The notes: generated by a model from the letters alone, not told the origin. A DNA stretch of 64,000 nucleotides from Ilumatobacteraceae bacterium (GCA_025358075.1 JANYKU010000088.1:1-64000), one strand, 5' to 3'; shown: positions 8,483 through 17,966, counted from the first letter of the stretch. Made by a program: numbers and translations.

Positions 8483-10569
8483 CCGACGACCAAGCCTCCG
8501 AATCGTTCCCGCGGCAATACGCGCGCACCCGACGGTTGACCCTCGGCGAGCCGCGCAACCTCGTCGTCTCGCCCGACGGCCAGCGGATCGTGTTCATTCG
8601 TAGCCGTGCCGGCGACGACCCGATCAATTGCCTCTACGTGCTCGATGTCGCCAGCGGTGAAGAACGGCTGATTGCCGATCCGCTGCTGCTGCTGAATCAG
8701 ATCGACGCCGACGACGTACCCCCGGAAGAGCGTGCTCGCCGCGAGCGACTTCGGGAGATGGCCTCGGGTGTCACCAGCTACGCCACCGACGAGGCCGTCA
8801 CGGTCGTGGCCTTCGCCTTGGCCGGCAGGCTGTTCGTCGCCGGACTGATCACCGGCGTGGCCCGCGAGCTGGCGGTTGACGGACCGGTCTTCGACCCTCG
8901 CCCCGACCCGGTCGCCAACCGTTTGGCCTACGTGTGCGGCAATGCGTTGCGCGTCGCCGAGCTCGATGCAAACAGCTGGGAGCTCGCCAGCGACGAGGAT
9001 CCGAACGTCTCGTGGGGCGCCGCCGACTTCATCGCTGCGGAGGAGATGGGCCGCAGTCGCGGGTATTGGTGGAGCCCCGATGGCTCAGCGATCGCGGCGT
9101 GCCGAGTCGACGTGTCAGGGGTCGATCAGTGGTACATCTCCGACCCCGCCGCACCGAGCCAGCAACCCCGGGAGATCCGTTATCCCGCGGCAGGCACGGC
9201 AAACGCCAAGGTCGATCTACACGTGCTCGCCCTCGACGGCGGAAGCATCGAAGTCGCCTGGGACCAGGACCAATTCCCCTACCTGGCCGTAGTCAAGTGG
9301 GCATCCAACGAACGCCTGTTGATGCTGGTTCAGTCGCGTGACCAGCACGACCAGCAGGTGCTGGAAGCCAATCCGACCACCGGAGACACCGCCGTGCTGT
9401 TCTCCGATCACGACGACCGCTGGGTCGAGCTCGTGCCGGGCACACCCGACGAGCTCAGCGACGGACGGTTGGTCATGGCCGCCGACCGCGACGGAACCCG
9501 GAGGCTCTTGATCGGCGGCGAGGCGGTCACGCCGATCGAGCTGCAGGTGCGAGCCGTCGTTGCCGTCAACGACCACACGGTGGTGGTGCAGGCCAACGGC
9601 ATCGATGACTCGACCGTGCTCGATGTCTGGGAATGGAGCGACGAAGGACTGACCAAGATCAACGAAGGCGTGGGCCTGCACTCGGCCGTGGTGGGCGGCC
9701 CGACCACCGTCCTGCGGAGCACCTCGCTCGATCGAAACACGACGAGCACCCAGGTCGTAGGCGGCCCGGAGCTGACCTCGTACGTCGAAGATCTGCTCAT
9801 CGACCCCAACGTGTCCGTGCATCGATACGGCGAGCGTCGCATCGCGACCGCCGTCCTGCTGCCCCGCGACCACGATGGCTCCCCGCTGCCAGTCCTGGTC
9901 GATTCGTATGGCGGCCCACACGTACAGCACGTGCTGGCGTCGCGAGGCCGCTATGCGTTGTCGCAATGGTTTGCGAACCAGGGTTTCGCCGTCGTCGTCA
10001 TCGACGGCCGCGGCACCCCAGGGCGGGGCAGCGAATGGGAGCGCGCCGTGCATCTCGATCTGGCGTCGCTGATGCTCGACGATCAAGTCGACGCGCTGCA
10101 GGCAGCCGCCGAGGAACATCCGTTGGACATGAGTCGCGTGGCGATCCGCGGTTGGAGCTTCGGCGGATATCTCGCGGCGCTCGCGGTCATGCGCCGACCC
10201 GACGTTTTTCATGCCGCGATCGCCGGGGCGCCGGTCACCGACTGGCGGCTGTACGACACGCACTACACCGAGCGCTACCTCGGCGATCCGACGATCGACG
10301 ACACCGCATATGCCAACTCGTCGTTGCTCTCGCTGGCGGCGTCGCTCACCCGGCCACTCCTGTTGATCCATGGCCTCGCCGACGACAACGTGGTCGCCGC
10401 GCATACGTTGCAGCTGTCGTCGGCTCTGTTGGCCGCCGGGAAGCCGCACGAGGTGCTCCCCCTCGTCGGTGTCACACACATGACGCCACAAGAGGTCGTC
10501 GCCGAGAACATGCTGCTCCACCAGCTCGAGTTCCTGCACCGATTCCTCGGACAGACGGCCAGCGGTTAG
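8479..10569 (+). CDS. S9 family peptidase (dipeptidyl-peptidase IV / prolyl oligopeptidase type)
   Basis: A 696-residue serine peptidase with an N-terminal beta-propeller (DPP-IV N-like, containing GRSRGYWWSPDGSAIA) and a C-terminal alpha/beta-hydrolase domain. The nucleophile is the Ser of GWSFGGYLA. The Asp and His of the triad are expected in IHGLADDNV and VGVTHMT near the C-terminus. No signal peptide is visible, so it is probably cytoplasmic and removes N-terminal dipeptides or cleaves short peptides. The ATG at 8479 overlaps the stop of the dehydrogenase by four bases, which fixes the start. Confidence 0.92.
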   Translation: MTDDQASESFPRQYARTRRLTLGEPRNLVVSPDGQRIVFIRSRAGDDPINCLYVLDVASGEERLIADPLLLLNQIDADDVPPEERARRERLREMASGVTSYATDEAVTVVAFALAGRLFVAGLITGVARELAVDGPVFDPRPDPVANRLAYVCGNALRVAELDANSWELASDEDPNVSWGAADFIAAEEMGRSRGYWWSPDGSAIAACRVDVSGVDQWYISDPAAPSQQPREIRYPAAGTANAKVDLHVLALDGGSIEVAWDQDQFPYLAVVKWASNERLLMLVQSRDQHDQQVLEANPTTGDTAVLFSDHDDRWVELVPGTPDELSDGRLVMAADRDGTRRLLIGGEAVTPIELQVRAVVAVNDHTVVVQANGIDDSTVLDVWEWSDEGLTKINEGVGLHSAVVGGPTTVLRSTSLDRNTTSTQVVGGPELTSYVEDLLIDPNVSVHRYGERRIATAVLLPRDHDGSPLPVLVDSYGGPHVQHVLASRGRYALSQWFANQGFAVVVIDGRGTPGRGSEWERAVHLDLASLMLDDQVDALQAAAEEHPLDMSRVAIRGWSFGGYLAALAVMRRPDVFHAAIAGAPVTDWRLYDTHYTERYLGDPTIDDTAYANSSLLSLAASLTRPLLLIHGLADDNVVAAHTLQLSSALLAAGKPHEVLPLVGVTHMTPQEVVAENMLLHQLEFLHRFLGQTASG

Positions 10570-10581
10570 GTTTCGCCATCA

Positions 10582-10983
10582 ATGAACACGCATCTGCGCG
10601 ACCTGTACAGCCACGTCTCGGTTCATGCGACCGCCGACCGCGAACACGAGGCGGTGATCGAGCTGTTGTTGCTCGTGATGATCGCCGACCGGCACATCTC
10701 TGGCGAGGAGCTCGACGAGATTCGGAGCATCAGCGACGACTCGGGCTGGGAATCGTCGACGTTCTCGTTCGATCAGTACCTCGGCCCGGCAATGGCCAAG
10801 GTGCGCGCTGCCGTTGCCGACCACAGCACCGATGCCTTGCTCGACGACATCGACATGCGGGTCACCAGCACGGTCTTGCGCCAATCGCTGTTCTCGGCGG
10901 CACGCGACGTCGCCGGCGTCGACCACGACATCGCCCCGGAGGAAGAATCCCTCCTCGGTCAGGTCGCCGTCCGCTTCGACTGA
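10582..10983 (+). CDS. TerB-like (TerB/DjlA-type) helical domain protein
   Basis: A 133-residue acidic, all-helical protein. Two helix-loop segments with acidic residues, IELLLLVMIADRHISGEELDEI and ARDVAGVDHDIAPEEESLL, match the repeated pattern of the tellurite-resistance TerB domain, which is thought to bind divalent metal. The second half ends GQVAVRFD. It lies 12 bases after the S9 peptidase and probably belongs to that transcript. A hairpin follows its stop. Its exact role is unknown; TerB domains occur in envelope-associated and metal-related systems. Confidence 0.78.
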   Translation: MNTHLRDLYSHVSVHATADREHEAVIELLLLVMIADRHISGEELDEIRSISDDSGWESSTFSFDQYLGPAMAKVRAAVADHSTDALLDDIDMRVTSTVLRQSLFSAARDVAGVDHDIAPEEESLLGQVAVRFD

Positions 10984-10984
10984 A

Positions 10985-11012
10985 CTCCACGGCCACCGCC
11001 CCGGCCGTGGAG
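10985..11012. terminator. Hairpin between convergent TerB-like and prmC genes
   Basis: Perfect 10-bp stem CTCCACGGCC / GGCCGTGGAG with an 8-base loop, placed two bases after the TerB-like stop and 10 bases before the prmC stop. The following bases are GTGTTTC, so the T-tract is weak. Because the stem is symmetric it can serve both converging transcripts. Confidence 0.65.
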
Positions 11013-11022
11013 TGTTTCGTCG

Positions 11023-11904
11023 CTACCTGGGTACCTCGAGTGACTCCACACCTCGGCGGGCCACGGCGACGCGATCGTGTCCAGTGACGTCGGCGGTGAT
11101 GCCGACCTCCTCGAAGCCGGCGGCCTGGAGCAACGCATCCACCGCTGGACCCTGAACGGAACCGATCTCGATCACCAGCCATCCGCCGGGGCGCAACCAT
11201 TCCCGGCCCTCGGCAACGACGCGGCGAATCTCGTCAAAACCGTCGGCACCGGCGAACAGGGCAGCCGCCGGCTCCCAATCGCGGACCACCGGTTCCAGGT
11301 CACGATCGTCGACGGCGACGTAGGGCGGGTTCGACACCACCAACGCCAGCTCGCCGCGCAGCGATGCCGGCAGAGCGGCGAACCAATCGCCATGGGCGAG
11401 CCGCACCTTGGCCGCCGCCGAACCGATGCCGGCCGCGTTGGCTCGCGCCACGTCGAGCGCCTCGGACGATCGATCAGTCATCCACACGGTGACCGCGGCA
11501 ACCTGCAGTTCGACCGCCAGCGAGAGACCGATCGCCCCACTCCCCGTCCCGAGGTCGACGCAGACGATCGGCGGCTCCATGGAACGGGCGAGGTGCAGGG
11601 CGATCTCGACCACGGTTTCCGTTTCCGGTCTCGGGATCAGCACGCGCCGATCGACCAGCAGATCGAGCCGGCGAAACCCCCAGCGGCCGAGCACGTATTG
11701 CAGCGGCTCACCTGTCTCCAGCCGGGCGAGCATCGAGTCGAGATGGGCAAGACCGCGATTCGTCGCCGGCACATCGAGCCCGGCGAGGAACTCGTCGCGG
11801 TCGAATCCGGAAGCCACCTCGCACATCCATCGGGCGTGTGGACCGCCGATGCGATCAGCGGTCTCCTTCCAGAGCTGCCGCCACGTGATGGTCTGATCAC
11901 TCAT
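11023..11904 (-). CDS. prmC: Peptide chain release factor N5-glutamine methyltransferase
   Basis: Methylates the Gln of the GGQ motif of release factors RF1 and RF2 with S-adenosylmethionine. The 293-residue protein has the SAM-binding VDLGTGSGAIGLSLA and the diagnostic VVSNPPYVAVDD (NPPY) motif, preceded by QYVLGRWGF and the conserved LIPRPETE. The start MSDQTITWRQLWKE at 11904 overlaps the end of prfA by eight bases; the frame extends upstream but only as antisense-like sequence. The prfA-prmC order is conserved in bacteria: the enzyme acts on the product of the gene before it. Confidence 0.96.
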   Translation of the reverse strand: MSDQTITWRQLWKETADRIGGPHARWMCEVASGFDRDEFLAGLDVPATNRGLAHLDSMLARLETGEPLQYVLGRWGFRRLDLLVDRRVLIPRPETETVVEIALHLARSMEPPIVCVDLGTGSGAIGLSLAVELQVAAVTVWMTDRSSEALDVARANAAGIGSAAAKVRLAHGDWFAALPASLRGELALVVSNPPYVAVDDRDLEPVVRDWEPAAALFAGADGFDEIRRVVAEGREWLRPGGWLVIEIGSVQGPAVDALLQAAGFEEVGITADVTGHDRVAVARRGVESLEVPR

Positions 11905-12961
11905 CGCCGGCGAGTTGGCGGGCCCGTTCGTCAGCGGACAGGGCATCGACGACCTCATCGAGGTCACCGGCGAGGACCTCTTGCAATCGGTAGATCGTGA
12001 AGCCGATGCGATGATCGGTGACCCGGTTCTCCTTGAAGTTGTACGTCCGGATCTTCTCGCCCCGGCCGCCACCGCCGACCTGCGAGCGGCGTTCGACCGA
12101 CATTGCCGCCTGCTGCTCGTCCTGGGCCATCTTCAGCAGCCTGGCGCGCAGCACTTGCATGGCTCTCGCCCGGTTCTGCAATTGGCTGCGCTCGTCCTGC
12201 ATGGCCACCACCACACCGGTCGGCTTGTGCGTGACGCGCACTGCCGAGTCGGTTGTGTTGACGCCTTGGCCACCCGGACCACTCGACCGGTACACGTCGA
12301 TCTCCAGGTCGCGCTCGTCGATCTCGACCTCGACCTCTTCGGCCTCGGGGAGCACCAGCACCGTCGCCGACGAGGTGTGGATCCGGCCTTGGCTCTCGGT
12401 CGCCGGGACCCGTTGCACACGGTGCGTGCCGCCCTCGAACTTCAGGCGGCTCCATGCCGTGTCACCCTGGATCAGGATCGTGACGAGGTTGACTCCGCCG
12501 AGGTCGCTGGCGTCGAGCGAGAGCACCTCGACCGACCACCCCTTCACGGCCGCGAAGTTGCGGTACATCTCGTACAGATCGCCGGCGAAGAGATTGCCCT
12601 CCTCGCCACCTTCGGCTCCACGGATCTCCATGATCACGGCCTTGCCGTCGTTGGGATCCTTGGGAAGCATCAGCAACCGCAGTTGCTCCTCCAGGTCGGC
12701 GAGATCCGACTCGGCCGAGGCCAACTCGGCCCGCAGCATCACCCGATCGGTCTCCGACGCATCGACCAGCAGTTCGCGTGCAGCCTCGGCATCCGCCGAA
12801 CGCTCGCGATGTGCACGCAGGCAATCGACTACTGGGGTGAGATCTTTGTAGCGCTTCGACACGCGGCGCAATGCCTCGTGGTCGCCCATGACGTCGGGGT
12901 CGCCGAGGCTCACCTCGAGCGAGATGAACTCATCTTCCAGGGATGCCAGTCGTTCGAACAC
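11897..12961 (-). CDS. prfA: Peptide chain release factor 1
   Basis: Ends translation at UAA and UAG codons. The 354-residue protein carries the catalytic GGQ in SSGPGGQGVNTTDSAVR. RF1 rather than RF2 identity is shown by the HRVQRVPATESQGRIHTS context, where RF1 has P-x-T and RF2 has SPF. The N-terminal domain is a helical coiled region (residues 1-100). It overlaps prmC and follows the unknown gene by 20 bases in one transcription unit. Confidence 0.97.
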   Translation of the reverse strand: MFERLASLEDEFISLEVSLGDPDVMGDHEALRRVSKRYKDLTPVVDCLRAHRERSADAEAARELLVDASETDRVMLRAELASAESDLADLEEQLRLLMLPKDPNDGKAVIMEIRGAEGGEEGNLFAGDLYEMYRNFAAVKGWSVEVLSLDASDLGGVNLVTILIQGDTAWSRLKFEGGTHRVQRVPATESQGRIHTSSATVLVLPEAEEVEVEIDERDLEIDVYRSSGPGGQGVNTTDSAVRVTHKPTGVVVAMQDERSQLQNRARAMQVLRARLLKMAQDEQQAAMSVERRSQVGGGGRGEKIRTYNFKENRVTDHRIGFTIYRLQEVLAGDLDEVVDALSADERARQLAGDE

Positions 12962-12981
12962 CGACCGAGCAGGCTACGGCC

Positions 12982-13953
12982 TCAACCGATCGGAACGATC
13001 GGGATGGGATCGTCGAGCAGTGCGGCGATCTCGGTCTGCACCGGCACCGCATCACGAATCGGCACAGCGACTCGCGTCGGGTCGCCCGTGGCGAGTCGGG
13101 CATCGGTCGCGAACGGAACCACATCGAGGTCGATCCCCGTGCTGATCACAACCGTTGTCGGGAGCCCGTCGATGATCGCCCGAGCAACCGCCGGGTGGGG
13201 GTCGTTGATGTTGGTTCGGGCAATGGGCGAGGGGATCGCTTCGACGTGCGTCGCCGAGATCAGCGCGGGATCATCAATCAATCTGGCGCGCAGCGCGCGC
13301 TCGCGCCCGAGACGGTTCAGCGGATGTGGCGCCGCGTCTGGTTGGCGATGTGGTTCGACAGCAGCCACGACTCTGGTGAGCGCCTCGACCGTCGGGACGT
13401 CGCCGTGCAGCATCTGAAAGGCCTCGCGATCGTGCCGGCCGATTCCGACCTCCAGCCGGGCGGCGCCACTGAACTCGTCGGTCACGACTCGGCACACTTC
13501 CAGCCCGCGGACCTCGCCGATCAGGATCCCCTCCTCGATCACCGGTGTCGCACCGCCTTGCGTCATCAACTCCCGGAACACCTCGTGTTCGGCAGGTGCA
13601 ACGAGACTCGGCGCGAGCAACGGTTCGGCGATCGCCGGCAGCAGCACACGGTCGGCCACGTGCCACACCTCGATCGGCATCCGGAAGGCGACCGCTCGGC
13701 GGGCAATCGTGCCGGTGCCGACGTCGGCGAGAACGTGCAACTGGTTGGCGCCGGCCCGAATCGCCCACGCCAGCGCCGGGCCCAGCCCGCGAGGCTGGCG
13801 CTCGTCGAGCAGCACCCAACCGACACCACCGTCGAGTGCAGCCGCCCCGAGTGCGAACGGACTCGTCTGCGGGTCGTCGATCGACCAGTGATCACGGATC
13901 AACGCCACCAGCTTCAGCGCCTGCAGCCTGCTGCGGCGTTCCTCGTCGGCCAT
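12982..13953 (-). CDS. Hypothetical protein, 323 residues
   Basis: No family recognised. The protein is hydrophilic with mixed alpha/beta character, without signal peptide or membrane segment. Features seen: GAAALDGGVGWVLLDERQPRG, LHVLADVGTG and a Val/Ile-rich C-terminus (IPIVPIG). The start at MADEERRSRLQ is preferred; a GTG three codons upstream is the alternative. It sits between the DUF1501 protein and prfA on the same strand, 20 bases before prfA, so it is likely co-transcribed with release-factor genes. Regular codon use and high GC3 support a real gene. Confidence 0.75.
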   Translation of the reverse strand: MADEERRSRLQALKLVALIRDHWSIDDPQTSPFALGAAALDGGVGWVLLDERQPRGLGPALAWAIRAGANQLHVLADVGTGTIARRAVAFRMPIEVWHVADRVLLPAIAEPLLAPSLVAPAEHEVFRELMTQGGATPVIEEGILIGEVRGLEVCRVVTDEFSGAARLEVGIGRHDREAFQMLHGDVPTVEALTRVVAAVEPHRQPDAAPHPLNRLGRERALRARLIDDPALISATHVEAIPSPIARTNINDPHPAVARAIIDGLPTTVVISTGIDLDVVPFATDARLATGDPTRVAVPIRDAVPVQTEIAALLDDPIPIVPIG

Positions 13954-13979
13954 CGCGGCCACGCTACCGACCCGGTCGG

Positions 13980-16496
13980 TCAGCCGGTGAAGTACCCCAC
14001 GACGTCGGCGACGAGGTCGACGACACCGCCGTTGTTGAACATCATCACCGTGCCATCAGGTCCGAGACGGGCGAGCACCATGCTGGGGATCACCTGGCCC
14101 GCCGACACGTTGAGGTTCGACGCGGTCGGCCGAGCGCTGCCGCCGGGGTACACGGTGATGAACGTCTGCGCGGTCGGGGCAACGGCGGTGACGTTGAGCA
14201 TCACGCCGCTGACTCCGTTCGACGGCACACCGCCCTTGCCGGCAAGGGTGACCTCGAGTGGTGCCTGCCCGACCGGTGCGAGGGGCGCCCCAACGCCCTC
14301 ACGGGTGTCGAGCACGCGCCGCGGGCTCAGTGCCACGTAACGACCTGACGCGTCGCCATGGAAGCAGCCCATCACGTCGACGACGACGTCGGTGGCGCCG
14401 GTGTTGTTGAAGATGCTGACCATCCCATTGGCCCCGACTCTGGCGAGGACCATGTTGGGCACGGTCTGTCCCCGCACCATGTTGACGCTCGACGCGAAGG
14501 GTCGGGCCTCGCCGGACGGCCATACGGTGAGGAAGCTGCCGGCGGTCGGCCCCGTCACGGTGACGTTCAACGCCACTGCCTGTGGGCTGTCGGCAACGCC
14601 ACCGATGCCGGCCACCTGCAGATCGATCGACTCACCCTGCTGGAGTGAACCGAGGCGTCCGCCGGTGCCGAGCCGGGTATCGAGCAGCCGCGCCGGCACC
14701 AATGGCTCCAAGCCCACCGACGTGCCGCCACGGAAGTACCCGACGACGTCGGCGAGCAGGTTGACGCTGCCGGTGTTGTTGAAGAAGTTCACGTCGCCGG
14801 CGCTGCCGAGACGGATGATCGCCAAGTTCGGTACCGCCATTCCGGGCACCGGGTTGAGGTTCGAGGTCAGCGGACGGGCTTGTCCGCCGGGCCACGCGGT
14901 GACGTACGTCGGCGTCGTCGCGTCGACTGCGGTGAGGTTGACGGCGACCGCGACGGCCCCGGCTGGTATGCCGTACTGACCGCGGATCGAGAACGGCCAC
15001 GACTCGCCGGCCCCCAGCGGGCCTTGCCGTCCACCCGTGCCGTCGCGTGTATCGAAGAGCCGCTGCGGGTTCATCGACACGAACTCGGTCTCGATCGACG
15101 GCAGGGTGACCACCGGTGGGATTCCACCGCTGGGCGGTGGATCGCCCGGCCCGACCTGAAAGAAGCCGAGGTTTTGGTACGCGCCGTTGAGGATCGTCGA
15201 CGCTCCCCCACCCATCCAGCCGTCGATCATCGTGCCGAGCACGTGACGGAAGTCGGTCGTCATGTCGAAGCGATCCCACTGATCAGCGATCGTGGCGAAC
15301 GAAGGCGGTTGACCGTAGTGCCCACCCTTCACATTCGGGCCGATGACGAACTGGACGTTGGCGGTGCCGTGGTCGGTTCCCGCTGAGTCGTTGGAGTATG
15401 GGGTTCGCCCGAACTCCGACATGGTCATCACCGTGACCCGGTTGTAGTACGCCGGGTCCAGCGTCGAGAAGAACGTGGCCAGTCCGCTGTCGAGTTGGAA
15501 CATGAGGTCGGCATGGTCGGCAGGTTCGCTGTTGTGGTTGTCGAACCCGTCGAGCCCGAGGTCGAGCACCCGGAAGCCGAGGTTGGCGTTGATCAACCGC
15601 GCCGCGACCGTCATCTTCTTCACGAAGTCGTCGCCGGTCGGCGCCGGCGAATAGACCGGCGACACGTCGGTGGCCAGATCGAGTTGTGTCTTGAGCACGC
15701 CCGCATACACCTCGTGCCATTGGCCACGACCGGCGGAGCTGGCCGAGAAGGCACGCAACCCGTTGAACATCCGACCGTCTGACGGGTCGGTGCCCGTTCC
15801 GAACATGCCGTCGCCGTTCTCGGGGACGGCCACGGCACGGCGCACCGCGCCGAGCAGGTGGAGCGGAACGGACGAGCCGATGGTCGCTGCCATCAGATCG
15901 GCGGTGGCCGGATTTTGACCGTCGAGCCAGCGACCGATCCAGCCGGTGCTCGACGAACCCACCCCGAAGCTGCCGCTCATCATGATCGCCATCGAGGTGA
16001 AGTGCGAGAGGTCGGGGTTGGGATAGCCCACGCCGTGGATGATGGCCAGTTGCCCAGCGTCCCACAGCGACTTGGTGTAGCCGAGGTTGGGGTGCAGCCC
16101 GAAGGTTCCGTCGAGCGGCAAGACCTGCGCTGCCGGAATCGCGACGTTGCCGTTGGCCGCCCCACGGATCTCGTAGTACCGCGAGTTCGTGTACGGCACC
16201 ACCGTGTTGAGCCCGTCGTTGCCGCCGTACAGCACGATGTTCACGACGATGCCGTCGTGGGCTCCGATCGGCGTCGCCGCGAAGGCGTCCGGCATGTCGA
16301 GGCCGAGCCGGCCGAGCCCGAAGCGGTTGGACCCGAACGACCCGAGGGCGGCGCCGCCGAGAACCCCGCCGCCGACGGCTTGGAGGAACTTGCGGCGCGT
16401 CCACCCGTTGGGCCCGACGACGCCTCCGAGACGATCGGGTTGCGACAACAGCATCAGGGCGTCGGCCGCGGAGATATCGGGATCGAGCATCGTCAT
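13980..16496 (-). CDS. Tat-exported DUF1501 protein with three C-terminal beta-repeats
   Basis: An 838-residue secreted protein. Residues about 33-70 form a twin-arginine signal (TRRKFLQAVGGGVLGGAAL). The next ~400 residues are a DUF1501 domain, a family distantly related to sulfatase/phosphatase folds, with IVNIVLYGGNDGLNTVVPY, HGVGYPNPDLSHF, EFGRTPYSNDSAGTDHG and GHYGQPPSFA. After a Pro/Gly linker come three copies of a ~120-residue module (see the repeat entry). The gene is four bases downstream of a DUF1800 gene. These two families are very often paired and are presumed to work together outside the cytoplasm, though their reaction is not established. A foreign-looking insert in a translation-gene cluster. 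Confidence 0.87.
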   Translation of the reverse strand: MTMLDPDISAADALMLLSQPDRLGGVVGPNGWTRRKFLQAVGGGVLGGAALGSFGSNRFGLGRLGLDMPDAFAATPIGAHDGIVVNIVLYGGNDGLNTVVPYTNSRYYEIRGAANGNVAIPAAQVLPLDGTFGLHPNLGYTKSLWDAGQLAIIHGVGYPNPDLSHFTSMAIMMSGSFGVGSSSTGWIGRWLDGQNPATADLMAATIGSSVPLHLLGAVRRAVAVPENGDGMFGTGTDPSDGRMFNGLRAFSASSAGRGQWHEVYAGVLKTQLDLATDVSPVYSPAPTGDDFVKKMTVAARLINANLGFRVLDLGLDGFDNHNSEPADHADLMFQLDSGLATFFSTLDPAYYNRVTVMTMSEFGRTPYSNDSAGTDHGTANVQFVIGPNVKGGHYGQPPSFATIADQWDRFDMTTDFRHVLGTMIDGWMGGGASTILNGAYQNLGFFQVGPGDPPPSGGIPPVVTLPSIETEFVSMNPQRLFDTRDGTGGRQGPLGAGESWPFSIRGQYGIPAGAVAVAVNLTAVDATTPTYVTAWPGGQARPLTSNLNPVPGMAVPNLAIIRLGSAGDVNFFNNTGSVNLLADVVGYFRGGTSVGLEPLVPARLLDTRLGTGGRLGSLQQGESIDLQVAGIGGVADSPQAVALNVTVTGPTAGSFLTVWPSGEARPFASSVNMVRGQTVPNMVLARVGANGMVSIFNNTGATDVVVDVMGCFHGDASGRYVALSPRRVLDTREGVGAPLAPVGQAPLEVTLAGKGGVPSNGVSGVMLNVTAVAPTAQTFITVYPGGSARPTASNLNVSAGQVIPSMVLARLGPDGTVMMFNNGGVVDLVADVVGYFTG
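13983..15083 (-). repeat. Three tandem ~120-residue repeats at the C-terminus of the DUF1501 protein
   Basis: The copies start near 15083 (FVSMNPQRLFDTRDGTGG), 14711 (LEPLVPARLLDTRLGTGG) and 14339 (YVALSPRRVLDTREGVGA). Each goes through VxLNVTxxxP, T(Y/F)xTxWPxGxARPxxSxxN, VPNxxxxRxGxxGxxxxFNN and ends DVVGYF or DVMGCF. The FNN(T/G)G and LDTR blocks repeat almost exactly. Such modules occur in series in secreted actinobacterial proteins and are probably beta-rich binding or surface-attachment units. The spacing of 372 bases is regular; the copies have diverged at the DNA level, so the duplication is old. Confidence 0.85.
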
Positions 16497-16500
16497 CTCC

Positions 16501-17829
16501 TCAGGCCATGTGGAATTCGGGTGCGAGCATGGTCATCGTCAAGAGGTTCGTGGGTGCCCACCAGTTCTGCCACGATGTCGCGTTCCGCTCGGCTTGATGA
16601 GCGGCGATCAGCGCGTTGCGCGTCGTCGTCGATAGCGGGGCGATGCCGAAGAAGCCGGCGACGTAGTCGACCGCGTCGGCCACGGTTCTGCTGTAGATCA
16701 CGTTCCCGTCTTCGAACGGGTGGCCCGTGTTGCGCAGCCACCAGGTCATCGACCGGGCGAAGTCGGCCCGGCCGGCCAGCGCGCTGGTGTTGAGCCAATA
16801 GGCGTTCGGCCGCCAACCGGAAACGTTGGGCGGTTGGTAGATCTGTTGGCCCGCCGATTCCGCCCGCCAGGAGACACCGAGCTCATCGGGAGAGATCGCG
16901 GTGTAGTAGCAGAGGGCGACGATGAGCTCGATCGGCGTGCGCACCAAGCCCTGCTTGGCGGTGGTGCTGTAGAACTCCGGTCGGTTGAGGATTTGGCGGG
17001 CCAGGTTGGCGAGGTCCATGTCGGCCGCGAACACGGGTGCGATGGCATCGAGCACCGCGGTCGGCGGGTTCGGGTGGGCGAGGAACTCCCACAGCTTCTT
17101 GGTGATGTACCGCGCCGCGATCTGCTTCTTCGTGGCGTTGTTGAGCAGGATCTCGTCGATGATCTGCGGCCCGGTCCAGGCTTGCGTCGTGCCGAAGAAC
17201 GTCTTCAGTCCGTTGTCGTGCCGGTTGGGGTAGAACTGGTATTGGTACGCCGGCCAGTCGGCGTTGTACCCCGTCCACGCTCGGGCCGAAGCTTCGACGT
17301 CGGCCTCGGTGTAGTTACCGACGCCGAGGGTGAACAGCTCCATCAGCTCGCGCGCGAAGTTCTGGTTCGGCGCGCCCTTCACGTTCTCGGCATTCGACAG
17401 GTAGACCAACATCGCTCGATCGATGGCCATGTTCTGCGTCAACGTTCGGAAGTTGCCGAGCGCGTTGTCGCGATACATCTGCGTCTGCAGCATCATGTGG
17501 AAGCCCTTGCCGACGTCCCACCACCCGCTGACGAAGTGGCCGTGCCAGAACAGCGTCATCTTCTCCTGGAACGGGCGAACCTTGCCGACCATGTTGCTGA
17601 TCCAGAACGAGCAAGCTGCCACGTACTGGTCCCAGCTGCTGTTGGTGTCTTCGCTCTGGAAGTAGGCCGGCAGCGGCGGTGCCCCATTGAGACCGATGTT
17701 GAGCACGTTCTCGACTGCGGCGGCGTACGACGAGAGGTCGAGCGTCTTGAGTTCGGCCAGTCGGCCAGGACGAACCACGAACTCCGTTCGCCGCAGCAGA
17801 TGGGCGAGGTCGTCGTCGGATACGGCCAC
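16501..17829 (-). CDS. DUF1800 family protein
   Basis: A 442-residue protein with the family's recurring elements: HLLRRTEFVVRPGRL at the N-terminus, MTLFWHGHFVSG, NFARELMELFTLGVGNYTEADVEASARAWTGYN, and a C-terminal PPNVSGWRPNAYWLN. The same families are seen as pairs with DUF1501 proteins across bacteria, and here the downstream DUF1501 gene starts after four bases. No signal peptide is seen in this protein, unlike its Tat-exported partner, so co-export by piggy-back is conceivable. Its function is unknown. The start MAVSDDDLAHLL is the only good one. Confidence 0.88.
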   Translation of the reverse strand: MAVSDDDLAHLLRRTEFVVRPGRLAELKTLDLSSYAAAVENVLNIGLNGAPPLPAYFQSEDTNSSWDQYVAACSFWISNMVGKVRPFQEKMTLFWHGHFVSGWWDVGKGFHMMLQTQMYRDNALGNFRTLTQNMAIDRAMLVYLSNAENVKGAPNQNFARELMELFTLGVGNYTEADVEASARAWTGYNADWPAYQYQFYPNRHDNGLKTFFGTTQAWTGPQIIDEILLNNATKKQIAARYITKKLWEFLAHPNPPTAVLDAIAPVFAADMDLANLARQILNRPEFYSTTAKQGLVRTPIELIVALCYYTAISPDELGVSWRAESAGQQIYQPPNVSGWRPNAYWLNTSALAGRADFARSMTWWLRNTGHPFEDGNVIYSRTVADAVDYVAGFFGIAPLSTTTRNALIAAHQAERNATSWQNWWAPTNLLTMTMLAPEFHMA

Positions 17830-17966
17830 GCGGGTGCTCCTTCAGGTCCGTCAGCTGCCGCAATCGATCAGCTGATGAGTTATCGCCCACCGCTCGGCAC
17901 ACCTTGAGTCAAGCCACCGTTATGAAACCGCCACCCTACGGCGCCCGTTTGTGTGCGAGCGCGAAA

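Noticed and set aside
11915-13417. 500-codon plus-strand frame over prfA and the unknown gene
   Set aside because: Antisense of prfA with low-complexity translation and no ribosome-binding site.
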